Origin: JBEKEX01 sp050013615
GTDB taxonomy: Bacteria > Chloroflexota > Anaerolineae > Anaerolineales > Anaerolineaceae
Assembly (NCBI GenBank): GCA_050013615.1
Contig: JBEKEX010000178.1
Location: 1-7,590 of the forward strand
Length of the DNA: 7,590 bases
Reading direction: 5' to 3'
Shown: piece after piece, positions 1-6,551 of the stretch
How the letters are laid out: each line of letters begins with the position of its first letter
Numbering within the stretch: position 1 is the first letter of the stretch
Position numbers and translations under genes: made by a program
The notes under the pieces: model-generated
Database searches by the model: none
Seen by the model: the letters and a program-made list of their open reading frames with translations, nothing else
What the model was told of the DNA's origin: nothing

Positions 1-94
1 TTTGTTAATATTCTTTACATTCGAAAATGAGATCGACCAAAGGTAGATGCTCATGGCATTAATTTGAGGTTAAAAGCTCATTATTCCTGCATTA

Positions 95-122
95 ATAATA
101 ACAAATCTCATTCATTTGTCAA
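95..122 (-). promoter_or_regulatory. Leftward sigma70-type promoter candidate
   Basis: On the minus strand there is a perfect -35 box TTGACA (122-117), a 16-bp spacer and a -10 box TATTAT (100-95) that matches 5 of 6 consensus bases. Transcription would start near 88 and run out of the left edge of the window. No start codon with a good ribosome binding site is visible before the edge. The match is strong, but the region is AT-rich, so chance remains possible. Confidence 0.45.
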
Positions 123-146
123 GTAGGTTAACTAAATCAGTATAAT
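116..146 (+). promoter_or_regulatory. Rightward promoter candidate sharing the -35 with the leftward one
   Basis: TTGTCA (116-121) and a perfect TATAAT (141-146) are separated by 19 bp, slightly longer than ideal. The -35 box overlaps the -35 of the leftward promoter by five base pairs, so the two would compete or be co-regulated. It would give the kinase gene a leader of about 175 nt. Confidence 0.3.
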
Positions 147-216
147 TATTTCAATTCTAGCCAATCATCATTAATGTTCAACAGCCGGAGAAGGTGGTTT
201 TGTAGTTCATTTTTAA

Positions 217-245
217 TTGAGCGAGGGAGGCAGGTGTTATAGAAT
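217..245 (+). promoter_or_regulatory. Proximal promoter candidate for the TGS-kinase gene
   Basis: TTGAGC (217-222), a 17-bp spacer and TAGAAT (240-245). The -10 box is identical to that of the candidate SHMT-GcvT promoter in this window. The predicted start is near 252, leaving a leader of about 77 nt before the ATG at 329. The -35 box matches consensus at 4 of 6 positions. Confidence 0.42.
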
Positions 246-328
246 TAATGTCGTTTGATGTTAGAATAAATTATGATAAGTAATGTTCGAAACTTTGCAA
301 GAGAAGCTATAGAAAGAAACTGTTGAAA

Positions 329-2044
329 ATGGATACTCAAGTCATTAAAAAGGAAACCATAGCTCGAGATAATGTCGAGATATTTTTGCCTGATGGCAGC
401 ATTTATTCTGGCAAGCGAGGGACGTCGATTGGGGAGTTCCTGAAAGGGCTACCAGAAAGCGATTATCAACTGATCACCGGCGCTGTGGTCAATGGAGAAT
501 TGCGTGAGCTGACATATCCCATCGATATGGACTCACGCGTAAGACCCTTGACCATGCGCGATACTGATGGCGCCCGTATTTATCGGCGTTCAGTCACTTT
601 TTTACTGGAGGCTGCCTTCGAGGATCTGTTCCCTGACTCGGCTTTGACCGTGGATCATTCTGTCTCCAGTGGTGGTTATTTCTGCGAAGTGCTCGACCGG
701 AAACCGCTTAACAAGGCAGAGCTCAAACGACTGGAAGATCACATGCGCCAAATGGTGGCACAGGATTTACCGTTTGAGCGTACTCTCGTGCCGCTGGCCG
801 AGGCCATCGACTACTTTCAGAAGAACGGGCAATTGGATAAAGTCCGTCTGTTGAAATACCGCACGAAAGATAACCTGGTCCTCTATCGCTGCGGCAGTCA
901 CCGCGACTACCATCATGGTTATATGCTGCCCTCGACCGGTTTTGTGCGTTGGTTTGCAATTTTGCCTTTTGGTGATGGTTTTGTGCTCCAGTTCCCGCGC
1001 CGGCGCACGCCTGACCAATTACTCCCCATGCCAGATTATCCTAAACTGTTGGCAACTTTCCATCAATATGGAGACTGGTTGCTCAAGCTGGGAATCGAGA
1101 GCGTTGGGGCGCTCAATGATTCCATCCAGAATGGCAGGTCGCGCGAAATTATCTTGGTGTCCGAAGCACAGCACGAACAAAAAATATCAGAGATTGCCCG
1201 GGCAATTGTCGAGAAATCAAAAAAAAGCCGTGTCGTATTGATTTCCGGACCTTCCTCTTCCGGGAAGACCACATTTTCCAGAAGGTTGGCCATCCAAATC
1301 CTCGCTTTGGGGGTTTCACCTTTTGCTTTGGAGATGGACAACTATTTTGTCGATCGGGAACAGACTCCGAAGAACGAAAATGGCGAGTACGATTATGAGG
1401 CCTTCGAAACTTTGGATCATGAACGGCTGGAGACGGATCTAAAGAGTTTGATCGCAGGCCGGGAAGTCCAACTTCCGAAATATGATTTTAAGCTTGGCAA
1501 GAGCGTGCCAGGGGAGGTTGTAAAGCTTCAGAAAGACCAGCTCATCATCCTGGAAGGCATCCATGGGTTGAATCCGAAGTTGCTGCCCGGCATTGGAACT
1601 GACCAAACGTTCCGCTTGTATGTGTCTTGCCTGACGCAGCTCAACCTGGATCGTTACAACCGGGTTTCTACGACAGACACGCGCCTGATACGGCGTATCG
1701 TGAGGGACGCCAATACTCGTGGTTATGTTGCTCAGCAAACCATTCATGGCTGGGATTCGGTGAGGGTGGGAGAGAAAAATAATATCTTCCCTTACCAGGA
1801 AAATGCCAACGAACTTTTCAATTCGGCACTGGCGTATGAACTTTCAATCTTGAAGCCCGTGGTGGAACCGCTGCTTCGTCAGGTGCCTTACGGTACGCTG
1901 GAATATATCGAGGCCAAACGGCTTTTGACGTTGTTGGAATGGTTCCTGCCTCTGCCGGCAGATTTGATCCCGGATAATTCGATCCTGCGCGAATTTGTAG
2001 GTGGCTCCATTTTGGCCGATTTCACGGTGTGGAAGGCAACATAA
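329..2044 (+). CDS. TGS domain / ThrRS-editing-like / uridine-kinase-type nucleoside kinase
   Basis: Predicted cytosolic P-loop kinase of the uridine kinase/phosphoribulokinase type, probably phosphorylating a nucleoside such as uridine with ATP or GTP; the substrate is not shown by sequence. Numbering here starts at a possible TTG at 323; I prefer the ATG two codons later (329), although neither has a strong Shine-Dalgarno. A TGS domain covers about residues 16-78. A threonyl-tRNA synthetase editing-like (SAD) domain covers about 80-230. The kinase core follows from about 300, with Walker A GPSSSGKTT (309-317), EMDNYF (337-342), the strand LEGIHGLN (410-417) and the lid motif RLIRRIVRD (454-462). 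At about 571 residues the gene looks complete and matches the long bacterial 'nucleoside kinase' architecture. The SAD editing histidines appear replaced (R89, F93), so tRNA editing is unlikely. It stands alone, convergent with the aminotransferase gene. Family is secure; substrate and N-terminal role are not. Confidence 0.9.
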   Translation: MDTQVIKKETIARDNVEIFLPDGSIYSGKRGTSIGEFLKGLPESDYQLITGAVVNGELRELTYPIDMDSRVRPLTMRDTDGARIYRRSVTFLLEAAFEDLFPDSALTVDHSVSSGGYFCEVLDRKPLNKAELKRLEDHMRQMVAQDLPFERTLVPLAEAIDYFQKNGQLDKVRLLKYRTKDNLVLYRCGSHRDYHHGYMLPSTGFVRWFAILPFGDGFVLQFPRRRTPDQLLPMPDYPKLLATFHQYGDWLLKLGIESVGALNDSIQNGRSREIILVSEAQHEQKISEIARAIVEKSKKSRVVLISGPSSSGKTTFSRRLAIQILALGVSPFALEMDNYFVDREQTPKNENGEYDYEAFETLDHERLETDLKSLIAGREVQLPKYDFKLGKSVPGEVVKLQKDQLIILEGIHGLNPKLLPGIGTDQTFRLYVSCLTQLNLDRYNRVSTTDTRLIRRIVRDANTRGYVAQQTIHGWDSVRVGEKNNIFPYQENANELFNSALAYELSILKPVVEPLLRQVPYGTLEYIEAKRLLTLLEWFLPLPADLIPDNSILREFVGGSILADFTVWKAT

Positions 2045-2049
2045 AACGA

Positions 2050-2075
2050 ACAGGCGGAGCTTCTGCTCCGCCTGT
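2050..2075. terminator. Hairpin terminator between convergent genes
   Basis: A perfect 11-bp GC-rich inverted repeat (ACAGGCGGAGC, 2050-2060, and its complement 2065-2075) encloses a TTCT loop. It fills nearly the whole 34-bp gap between the two stop codons. On the minus strand it is followed by TTCGTTTTAT, a fair U-tract, so it is best as the terminator of the aminotransferase operon. On the plus strand the following bases are less T-rich, so termination of the kinase transcript would be weaker. Confidence 0.82.
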
Positions 2076-2078
2076 CGC

Positions 2079-3302
2079 TTATATCGTCTTCAGCTTCTTT
2101 TTTATGACTGTCCCCAAACGGCCGATGCCTTCGTTAATAATTTCGGGCGTGCAATAGGAAAAGTTCAGCCGTATGGTGTTTTCGCCACCGCCACAAGGGT
2201 GGAATGATTCGCCCGGCACAAAGGCGACTTTCTCCTTCACTGCATCTTTCAGCAAGTCGTTGGTATCTATCCCCTTGGGCAGTGTGGCCCACAGGAAGAG
2301 ACCGCCCAGCGGGTGGGTCCATTTGACGCCTCCGGGCATGTGCTCTTCGAGGGCATCGAACATGGCGTCACGGCGCTCACGATAGAGTTTACGGATAGCA
2401 ACCACGTGCTTATCCAGAAAGCCATGGCGACTCACCTCGTAAGCGACCATTTGATTAAAGGTCGAAGTGTGCAGGTCGGCGCCTTGTTTGGCTTGTATCA
2501 GTTTGGTGATCACTTCGGGCGGCGCGACGACCCATGCCAGGCGGATTCCAGGAGCTAGTGTTTTAGAGAAGGTGCTCAGGTAAATGACATTACCGCTATA
2601 GAAGCCGTTTTGAGCGCGGATCTGGTTGTCCAAAACTTCCACAGCGGGCAGGTGTTCGCCCTCATAGCGTAATTGGCCGTAGGGATCATCCTCGATGATC
2701 GGCACTCCGTATTTATCGGCCAGGTCCACCAACTTCTGGCGTCTTTCCAGGGGAATGGTGGCACCGGTCGGATTTTGGAAATTCGGAAGGACGTAGATGA
2801 ACTTGGGGCCAGAGCGTAACGCTGATTCCAGCTCGTCGGTCACCATGCCGTTTTCGTCGGATGGGACAGGCACGTATTCGGCACCATAGGCGTTCCATGC
2901 CTGTAGCGCCCCGATGTAGGTGGGGGACTCGAGCAGGATGCGGTCGCCACGGTTGATGAATATCTTCCCGATCAGGTCCAGGGCTTGCTGCGAGCCGGAG
3001 GTAATTAGAATGTTCTCGGGAGTGATAGTGATGTGATAGCGTGCCGAGTGCCGGGCGATCATCTCGCGCAACGGCCGGTAGCCGTCCGTGGAGCCATATT
3101 GCAGCGACTCCGGGCCGTGTTCATCCAATACTTTGATGCAGGCTTGTTTAAACTCCTCTACCGGAAAAGCGTCCGGCGCCGGCAAACCACCGGCAAATGA
3201 AATCACGTCTGCTTGCTCAGTCAGTTTCAGTAGTTCGCGTATCGCTGAACTTTTCATCCGCTGTGTACGCATCGCATAACGATGATCCCAGGGTGTTTGC
3301 AT
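2079..3302 (-). CDS. PLP-dependent aminotransferase, LysN-like (class I/II, fold type I)
   Basis: Predicted cytosolic aminotransferase moving an amino group between an amino acid and a 2-oxoacid. The 407-residue protein closely resembles, from memory, Thermus LysN (2-aminoadipate aminotransferase, which also accepts aromatic and branched substrates). Shared landmarks are FAGGLPAPDAFP (36-47), GSQQALDLIGK (103-113), NFQNPTG (174-180), EDDPYGQLRY (204-213), the Schiff-base lysine K247 in STFSKTLAPG, QAKQGADLHT (270-279) and the carboxylate-binding arginine R378 in NTIRLNFSY. Length and both ends look complete. The ATG is supported by AAGGAG nine bases upstream. It starts 21 bases after the SHMT-GcvT stop and is probably co-transcribed with it. 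No lysine (AAA pathway) genes are nearby, so a broad role, for example 2-aminoadipate, branched-chain or aromatic amino acids, is as likely as lysine synthesis. Confidence 0.92.
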   Translation of the reverse strand: MQTPWDHRYAMRTQRMKSSAIRELLKLTEQADVISFAGGLPAPDAFPVEEFKQACIKVLDEHGPESLQYGSTDGYRPLREMIARHSARYHITITPENILITSGSQQALDLIGKIFINRGDRILLESPTYIGALQAWNAYGAEYVPVPSDENGMVTDELESALRSGPKFIYVLPNFQNPTGATIPLERRQKLVDLADKYGVPIIEDDPYGQLRYEGEHLPAVEVLDNQIRAQNGFYSGNVIYLSTFSKTLAPGIRLAWVVAPPEVITKLIQAKQGADLHTSTFNQMVAYEVSRHGFLDKHVVAIRKLYRERRDAMFDALEEHMPGGVKWTHPLGGLFLWATLPKGIDTNDLLKDAVKEKVAFVPGESFHPCGGGENTIRLNFSYCTPEIINEGIGRLGTVIKKKLKTI

Positions 3303-3311
3303 GAAAAGTAT

Positions 3312-3317
3312 CTCCTT
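3312..3317 (-). promoter_or_regulatory. Ribosome binding site of the aminotransferase gene
   Basis: AAGGAG on the minus strand, nine bases before the ATG at 3302. It lies entirely in the 21-base gap after the SHMT-GcvT stop. This fixes the start codon and argues for translation from the same mRNA. Confidence 0.75.
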
Positions 3318-3323
3318 TTTGAT

Positions 3324-5564
3324 CTAGAGTTTAGGAAAACGGCTTACAACCATGGCGGGCGTGGGTAATCCTATTTTGTCTCCTACCAGTAAATCTGCGG
3401 GGGCTTTGTCGGGTGTTTTGGCTGCTCCTTGATAGATTGCGATGGCGGTACCTTCGGCAGTATAGCCCTGCTCAAGGAAGGCTTGACCGGTGAGGAATCC
3501 TTCCATGTCGACCGCACAACTGGTCACATGACCGACGACGCGTCCTTTTTGATCGACTACCGGGTCGCCACTGTGTGCCATGCGGATGCCTTTTTCGGTG
3601 AAGCGAAAGCGGATGACTTCGCCGGTGCGGGCCTTTTCACGCTTGATGAATGCTTCGCGGCCCACGAACCAGGGCTTGTAGGTTTTAACATAAGACCCGA
3701 ACCCGGCTTCTGCCACGCCCAAGCCATGTTCACCGGCCATTTCATGACCATATAGCGGCAGTCCGGCTTCGGTGCGCAGGGAATCGCGTGCTCCCAAGCC
3801 GCAGGGCTTCAACCCCAACGGTTCGCCGGCCTTGAGCAATGCGTTCCAGAAATCGACCGCTTTTGCCGGATGGATAAAGAGCTCGAAAGCCATCTTTTCA
3901 CCGGTGTACCCGGTGCGCGAGACCACCAGGTCGAAGCCGCCGACGATAGCTTCACACAGTTCTGTGCGTTTGAGCGCCATGATCTTGCGGCGCGTGGCGG
4001 AATCGCAGCCCAAAGAAAGCAGGATATCGCGGGACTTCGGTCCCTGCAATGCAACATCCAGGCGCATTTCTTTGCCCGCTTTGGGATCGCGCAAGTTGCG
4101 TAAGATGACATTACGGCCAAAAGCACGTACCCATGGACGCTCTGGGTCCGTCAGCACTTTGCCTTCATTCACTGCGTTCAGCCAGGCCCAATCTTTGTCA
4201 TCGTTGGCGGCATTGACAACCACCAGGTATTTCTCTTCAGAACGGCGATAGACCAGCAAATCGTCGATGACGTTGGCGTGGGGATCAAGCAAGTGGGTGT
4301 AGCAGGATTCACCAACCGACAGGGCGCCGATGTCATTGCCGCAGACGCAATCGAGGAACGTGGCGGCGTCGGGTCCTTCGGCTTGGAAGACTCCCATATG
4401 CGTGACATCGAACAAGCCAGCCGCGTGGCGCGTGGCCAGGTGTTCATCCACCACCGAAGTGTACCAGACGGGCATGTCCCAACCAGCGAAGGGCACCATT
4501 TTGGCGCCCAACTGGCGGTGTGTTTCATAGAGCGGCGTGCGCTGCGGGGTGTCGCTTTCTTTCTCGTCCCATTTGAATTCAGGGAGCGATTTTCCCTTGC
4601 CAGGCTGGGTGCCGATATAGAATGGTTTGAGTTCTCCAATTGCTTCGCCTGATGCGGAAGTGGAAGTTACCGGCTTTTCAACAGATTCGGTGACGTAAAT
4701 GGGGCCGGGCAGACGACGGGTGACATCGGGGTCGAACGTCGTAAAGCCATCAGAAAGATCCCGCAACCAGGTGGCGGCCAATCCAGCGGAAGCCGCTGGA
4801 ACGCTCAACCGATAGTGAGTGGGCTCAACCTCGGTGAGGACTGCGTCGATAGGCTTGAGCGGGGTGACCAACTGGCTTTTCACGGATTGAGCCGGCTTGA
4901 GGTCTTCGACGTCGGCACTGAATGTGAAATTGACGAAGTGACGGACGTTGATGCCGGTGAGGTCGTAGGCAACCCAATCGCCTTTGGCCGCCGGTTTATC
5001 TTCCAGAAAGAAATAGTGCGGATAGCCGTCATGGACAGTTTCCTGGTCGATCCCTGCCGATTCGGCAAGTTTCTGCGAGCGCTGCTTGACATCTTCCAAA
5101 ACGCTGAAGTCGATCTTGGCACGCGTGGCCGGCCCTTGGCGAGTCTCGATAGTGTAGGGCTTCATTGCCAGCATGACATCGGCGATGATATCGGCGATCT
5201 TGACCATCTCGGGTTCTTTCATCCCGCGTTGAGAGACCCATGGGGTGCCATAGCGCAGGCCGGAGGCAAACAAGGCGGTTTTGTCGCCGGGGATGGTGTT
5301 GCGGTTCATCACGATGCCGGCAATATCCAAGACACGCGCCGCCATATCGCCAGATAGACGGGTGCCATCTTCGCCAACGACAGTCTTGCAGTCGATGTTC
5401 GCCAGGTGGGTATTGGTACCACCATAGGGGATGCGCAATCCGCGTTCTTTCAGTCGGTTGGCGATGGCCTGATCGGCCTGTTTCTTTGTGGCGACTACAC
5501 GCCAGGGTAGCCACGCCCCCGACCATGTCTTATACTCGATGAGGACGGGCTCCGCGTGGCCCAC
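3324..5564 (-). CDS. gcvT: C-terminal SHMT region, spacer domain and GcvT (downstream part of a frameshifted fusion)
   Basis: This frame continues the SHMT begun at 6366 and then encodes a complete aminomethyltransferase (glycine cleavage T protein). Counting from the GTG at 5564, residues 7-171 are the SHMT C-terminal region, including THLANIDCK (52-60) and the substrate-carboxylate arginine R104 in SGLRYGTP. Residues about 172-340 are a region I cannot assign. Residues about 343-746 are GcvT, with AGWDMPVWY (360-368), the folate-site aspartates in NVIDDLLVY (431-439), ALQGPKS, SRTGYTGE (549-556) and GLGARDSLRTEAGL (589-602). GcvT releases ammonia from the aminomethyl-lipoyl H protein and forms methylene-THF. 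The GTG has no ribosome binding site and lies inside the SHMT coding sequence, so this is not an independent gene start. Removing one base at 5547-5549 joins it to the upstream frame as a 1013-residue protein. Confidence 0.88.
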   Translation of the reverse strand: MGHAEPVLIEYKTWSGAWLPWRVVATKKQADQAIANRLKERGLRIPYGGTNTHLANIDCKTVVGEDGTRLSGDMAARVLDIAGIVMNRNTIPGDKTALFASGLRYGTPWVSQRGMKEPEMVKIADIIADVMLAMKPYTIETRQGPATRAKIDFSVLEDVKQRSQKLAESAGIDQETVHDGYPHYFFLEDKPAAKGDWVAYDLTGINVRHFVNFTFSADVEDLKPAQSVKSQLVTPLKPIDAVLTEVEPTHYRLSVPAASAGLAATWLRDLSDGFTTFDPDVTRRLPGPIYVTESVEKPVTSTSASGEAIGELKPFYIGTQPGKGKSLPEFKWDEKESDTPQRTPLYETHRQLGAKMVPFAGWDMPVWYTSVVDEHLATRHAAGLFDVTHMGVFQAEGPDAATFLDCVCGNDIGALSVGESCYTHLLDPHANVIDDLLVYRRSEEKYLVVVNAANDDKDWAWLNAVNEGKVLTDPERPWVRAFGRNVILRNLRDPKAGKEMRLDVALQGPKSRDILLSLGCDSATRRKIMALKRTELCEAIVGGFDLVVSRTGYTGEKMAFELFIHPAKAVDFWNALLKAGEPLGLKPCGLGARDSLRTEAGLPLYGHEMAGEHGLGVAEAGFGSYVKTYKPWFVGREAFIKREKARTGEVIRFRFTEKGIRMAHSGDPVVDQKGRVVGHVTSCAVDMEGFLTGQAFLEQGYTAEGTAIAIYQGAAKTPDKAPADLLVGDKIGLPTPAMVVSRFPKL

Positions 5565-6366
5565 CCATAGTCTTGTGAGTTGTGAAAGTCACGACATGAG
5601 CATAACCGATGGGGGAAGGAATGATGCCGGCAGCGGTGAGGCCGGCGATGTGAGAGATATCGGCCAGCAAGATGGCGCCTACGGAATCGGCAATTTCTCT
5701 GAAACGTTTCCAGTCCGGCACCCAGGGATATGATGAAAATCCGGCAATGATGATCTTGGGGTGGTTCTCTGCAGCCAGCTTGGCAACTGCATCGTAATCG
5801 ATCTGCTCGGTATCCGGCTTGACCACGTAATGGACGACTTTGTATAATTTTCCGGAACGGTTAACCGACGAGCCATGGGAAAGGTGACCACCATGCAGCA
5901 AGCTCATGCCCATGATCGTATCGCCGGGATTGATCAGTGCGGTATAAACGGCGTTATTGGCCGGCGCGCCGGAGAGAGGTTGGACGTTGGCGTAGATCTG
6001 GTCGGCCGTGTATGAATTTGCGGCAAAGACCTCGGCGCAGCGGCGGCGGGCCAGTGATTCGATGATGTCGGCGTATTCGACGCCCTTGTAATAACGCGGG
6101 TCGGAATAACGGCGATAATGCGACAACCGCGCCGTGTAATCCACTATTTCTTCCTCGGTCATCCAGCGCGTATCTTCGTCCGGGTAGCCTTCCGCGTACA
6201 GATTTTGGAAAACAGAACCCAGCGCTTCTCTGACAGCGATAGGCGCCAGACTTTCGCTGGGGATGAGGATGATCTTGCGGGCCTGTCGTTCAGCCTCCAA
6301 TTCGATCAAACGGCTGACATTTGGGTCTATCTCACTTAGTGAACCTCGAACGATAAAATCCGACAT
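5530..6366 (-). CDS. glyA: Serine hydroxymethyltransferase, N-terminal part (upstream part of a frameshifted fusion)
   Basis: PLP enzyme interconverting serine plus THF with glycine plus methylene-THF, cytosolic. Visible landmarks: LIPSESLAP (34-42), YAEGYP (57-62), RYYKGVEYADI (91-101), HGGHLSHGS (158-166), the PLP-binding DISHIAG (236-242) and the Schiff-base lysine K265 in FTTHKTMGGPRG. Between YAEGYP and RYYKG there are 28 residues where E. coli GlyA has about two, so this form carries an insertion near the active site. The ATG is well supported by AAGGAG eight bases upstream. After GPRGA (residue 273) the frame runs into five foreign residues and a TAA. The SHMT continuation (VLIEYKTWSG...) is in the adjacent frame. 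As sequenced this piece cannot be an active SHMT, because it ends just after the PLP lysine and lacks the C-terminal domain. Confidence 0.88.
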   Translation of the reverse strand: MSDFIVRGSLSEIDPNVSRLIELEAERQARKIILIPSESLAPIAVREALGSVFQNLYAEGYPDEDTRWMTEEEIVDYTARLSHYRRYSDPRYYKGVEYADIIESLARRRCAEVFAANSYTADQIYANVQPLSGAPANNAVYTALINPGDTIMGMSLLHGGHLSHGSSVNRSGKLYKVVHYVVKPDTEQIDYDAVAKLAAENHPKIIIAGFSSYPWVPDWKRFREIADSVGAILLADISHIAGLTAAGIIPSPIGYAHVVTFTTHKTMGGPRGARPHRV

Positions 6367-6374
6367 TCTATTCT

Positions 6375-6380
6375 CTCCTT
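6375..6380 (-). promoter_or_regulatory. Ribosome binding site of the SHMT-GcvT gene
   Basis: AAGGAG on the minus strand, eight bases before the ATG at 6366. It lies downstream of the leader's terminator-like hairpin and its T-run, so the hairpin would act on transcription rather than by hiding this site. Confidence 0.75.
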
Positions 6381-6400
6381 GGTTTTACGGTGAAACCTGT

Positions 6401-6454
6401 AAAAAATATAAGGCCACTTGCCAGTCATGGGATTACCCATCTCCGGAAGTGGTC
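6401..6454 (-). terminator. Leader terminator hairpin (attenuator) upstream of SHMT-GcvT
   Basis: On the minus strand CCACTT (6452-6447) pairs with AAGTGG (6419-6414), then CCGG pairs with CTGG (one G-T wobble), and after a 2x2 internal loop ATGGG pairs with CCCAT around a TAAT loop. The stem is followed at once by a T-rich run ending in six T (6411-6401). This is a typical intrinsic terminator. It sits between a good promoter and the start codon, hence the attenuator reading. It could instead simply end the upstream hydrolase transcript. Confidence 0.62.
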
Positions 6455-6551
6455 TTGTGTAGATCGGTATGCCATAGGTGTAGGACCATTTGGACTTCAC
6501 CGGGCTATTCAATTTTTGAGACTGCGCTCAATGTTCCAAGCCTCATGCTTG

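Larger units (their letters stand above)
1..328. other. AT-rich, probably divergent intergenic region
   Basis: No convincing gene lies here. The stretch is clearly more AT-rich than the coding regions and has stops in all frames, apart from a short leftward open stretch at the very edge (see rejected items). It holds candidate promoters facing both ways, listed separately. A gene transcribed leftward probably lies just outside the window. I see no terminator hairpin, repeat array or RNA gene in it. Confidence 0.55.
6367..6545 (-). promoter_or_regulatory. Structured 5' leader of the SHMT-GcvT operon, putative transcription attenuator
   Basis: About 180 nt separate the predicted transcription start (near 6545) from the ATG. 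The first part has small stem-loops: CAAGC/GCTTG at the predicted 5' end and TTGAG/CTCAA soon after. The middle can form an antiterminator: GACCACTTCCGG (6454-6443, minus strand) pairs with CCGG (6503-6500), AAGT (6497-6494) and GGTC (6487-6484). The same twelve bases contribute the 5' arm of the downstream terminator hairpin, so the two folds exclude each other. A hexamer, CTACAC, occurs twice in the loop between the antiterminator arms. I find no match by eye to glycine, THF, SAM, cobalamin or T-box consensus elements. The ligand or trigger, if any, is unknown. Confidence 0.5.

Noticed and set aside
1..54. Leftward open frame from an ATG at 54 to the window edge
   Set aside because: Eighteen codons are open but there is no ribosome binding site, the composition is AT-driven, and the start sits only about 35 bases from the predicted leftward transcription start. 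It cannot be told from chance.
5029..5526. Open frame of 165 codons on the minus strand inside the SHMT region, and several long plus-strand frames between 3429 and 5542
   Set aside because: They lie wholly inside family-matching SHMT/GcvT sequence in other frames. They have odd composition (Arg, Ser, Cys and His rich) and no family motifs. They are shadows of a GC-balanced coding region.
5540..5552. Programmed +1 ribosomal frameshifting in SHMT
   Set aside because: The site is only a three-base C run. No stop or rare codon sits at the shift, and there is no upstream Shine-Dalgarno-like stimulator or convincing downstream structure. Recoding is not known to me for SHMT.
5545..5564. GTG at 5564 as the start of a separate gene after SHMT
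   Set aside because: It lies inside the conserved GGPRG coding sequence of SHMT and has no Shine-Dalgarno. The family sequence is contiguous across the point once one base is removed.
6410..6545. Glycine, THF, SAM, cobalamin or T-box identity for the leader
   Set aside because: I looked for the conserved core strings of these classes. Only chance fragments appeared (for example GGTGAAGTCC resembling part of a cobalamin element, without the B12 box), so no class is claimed.
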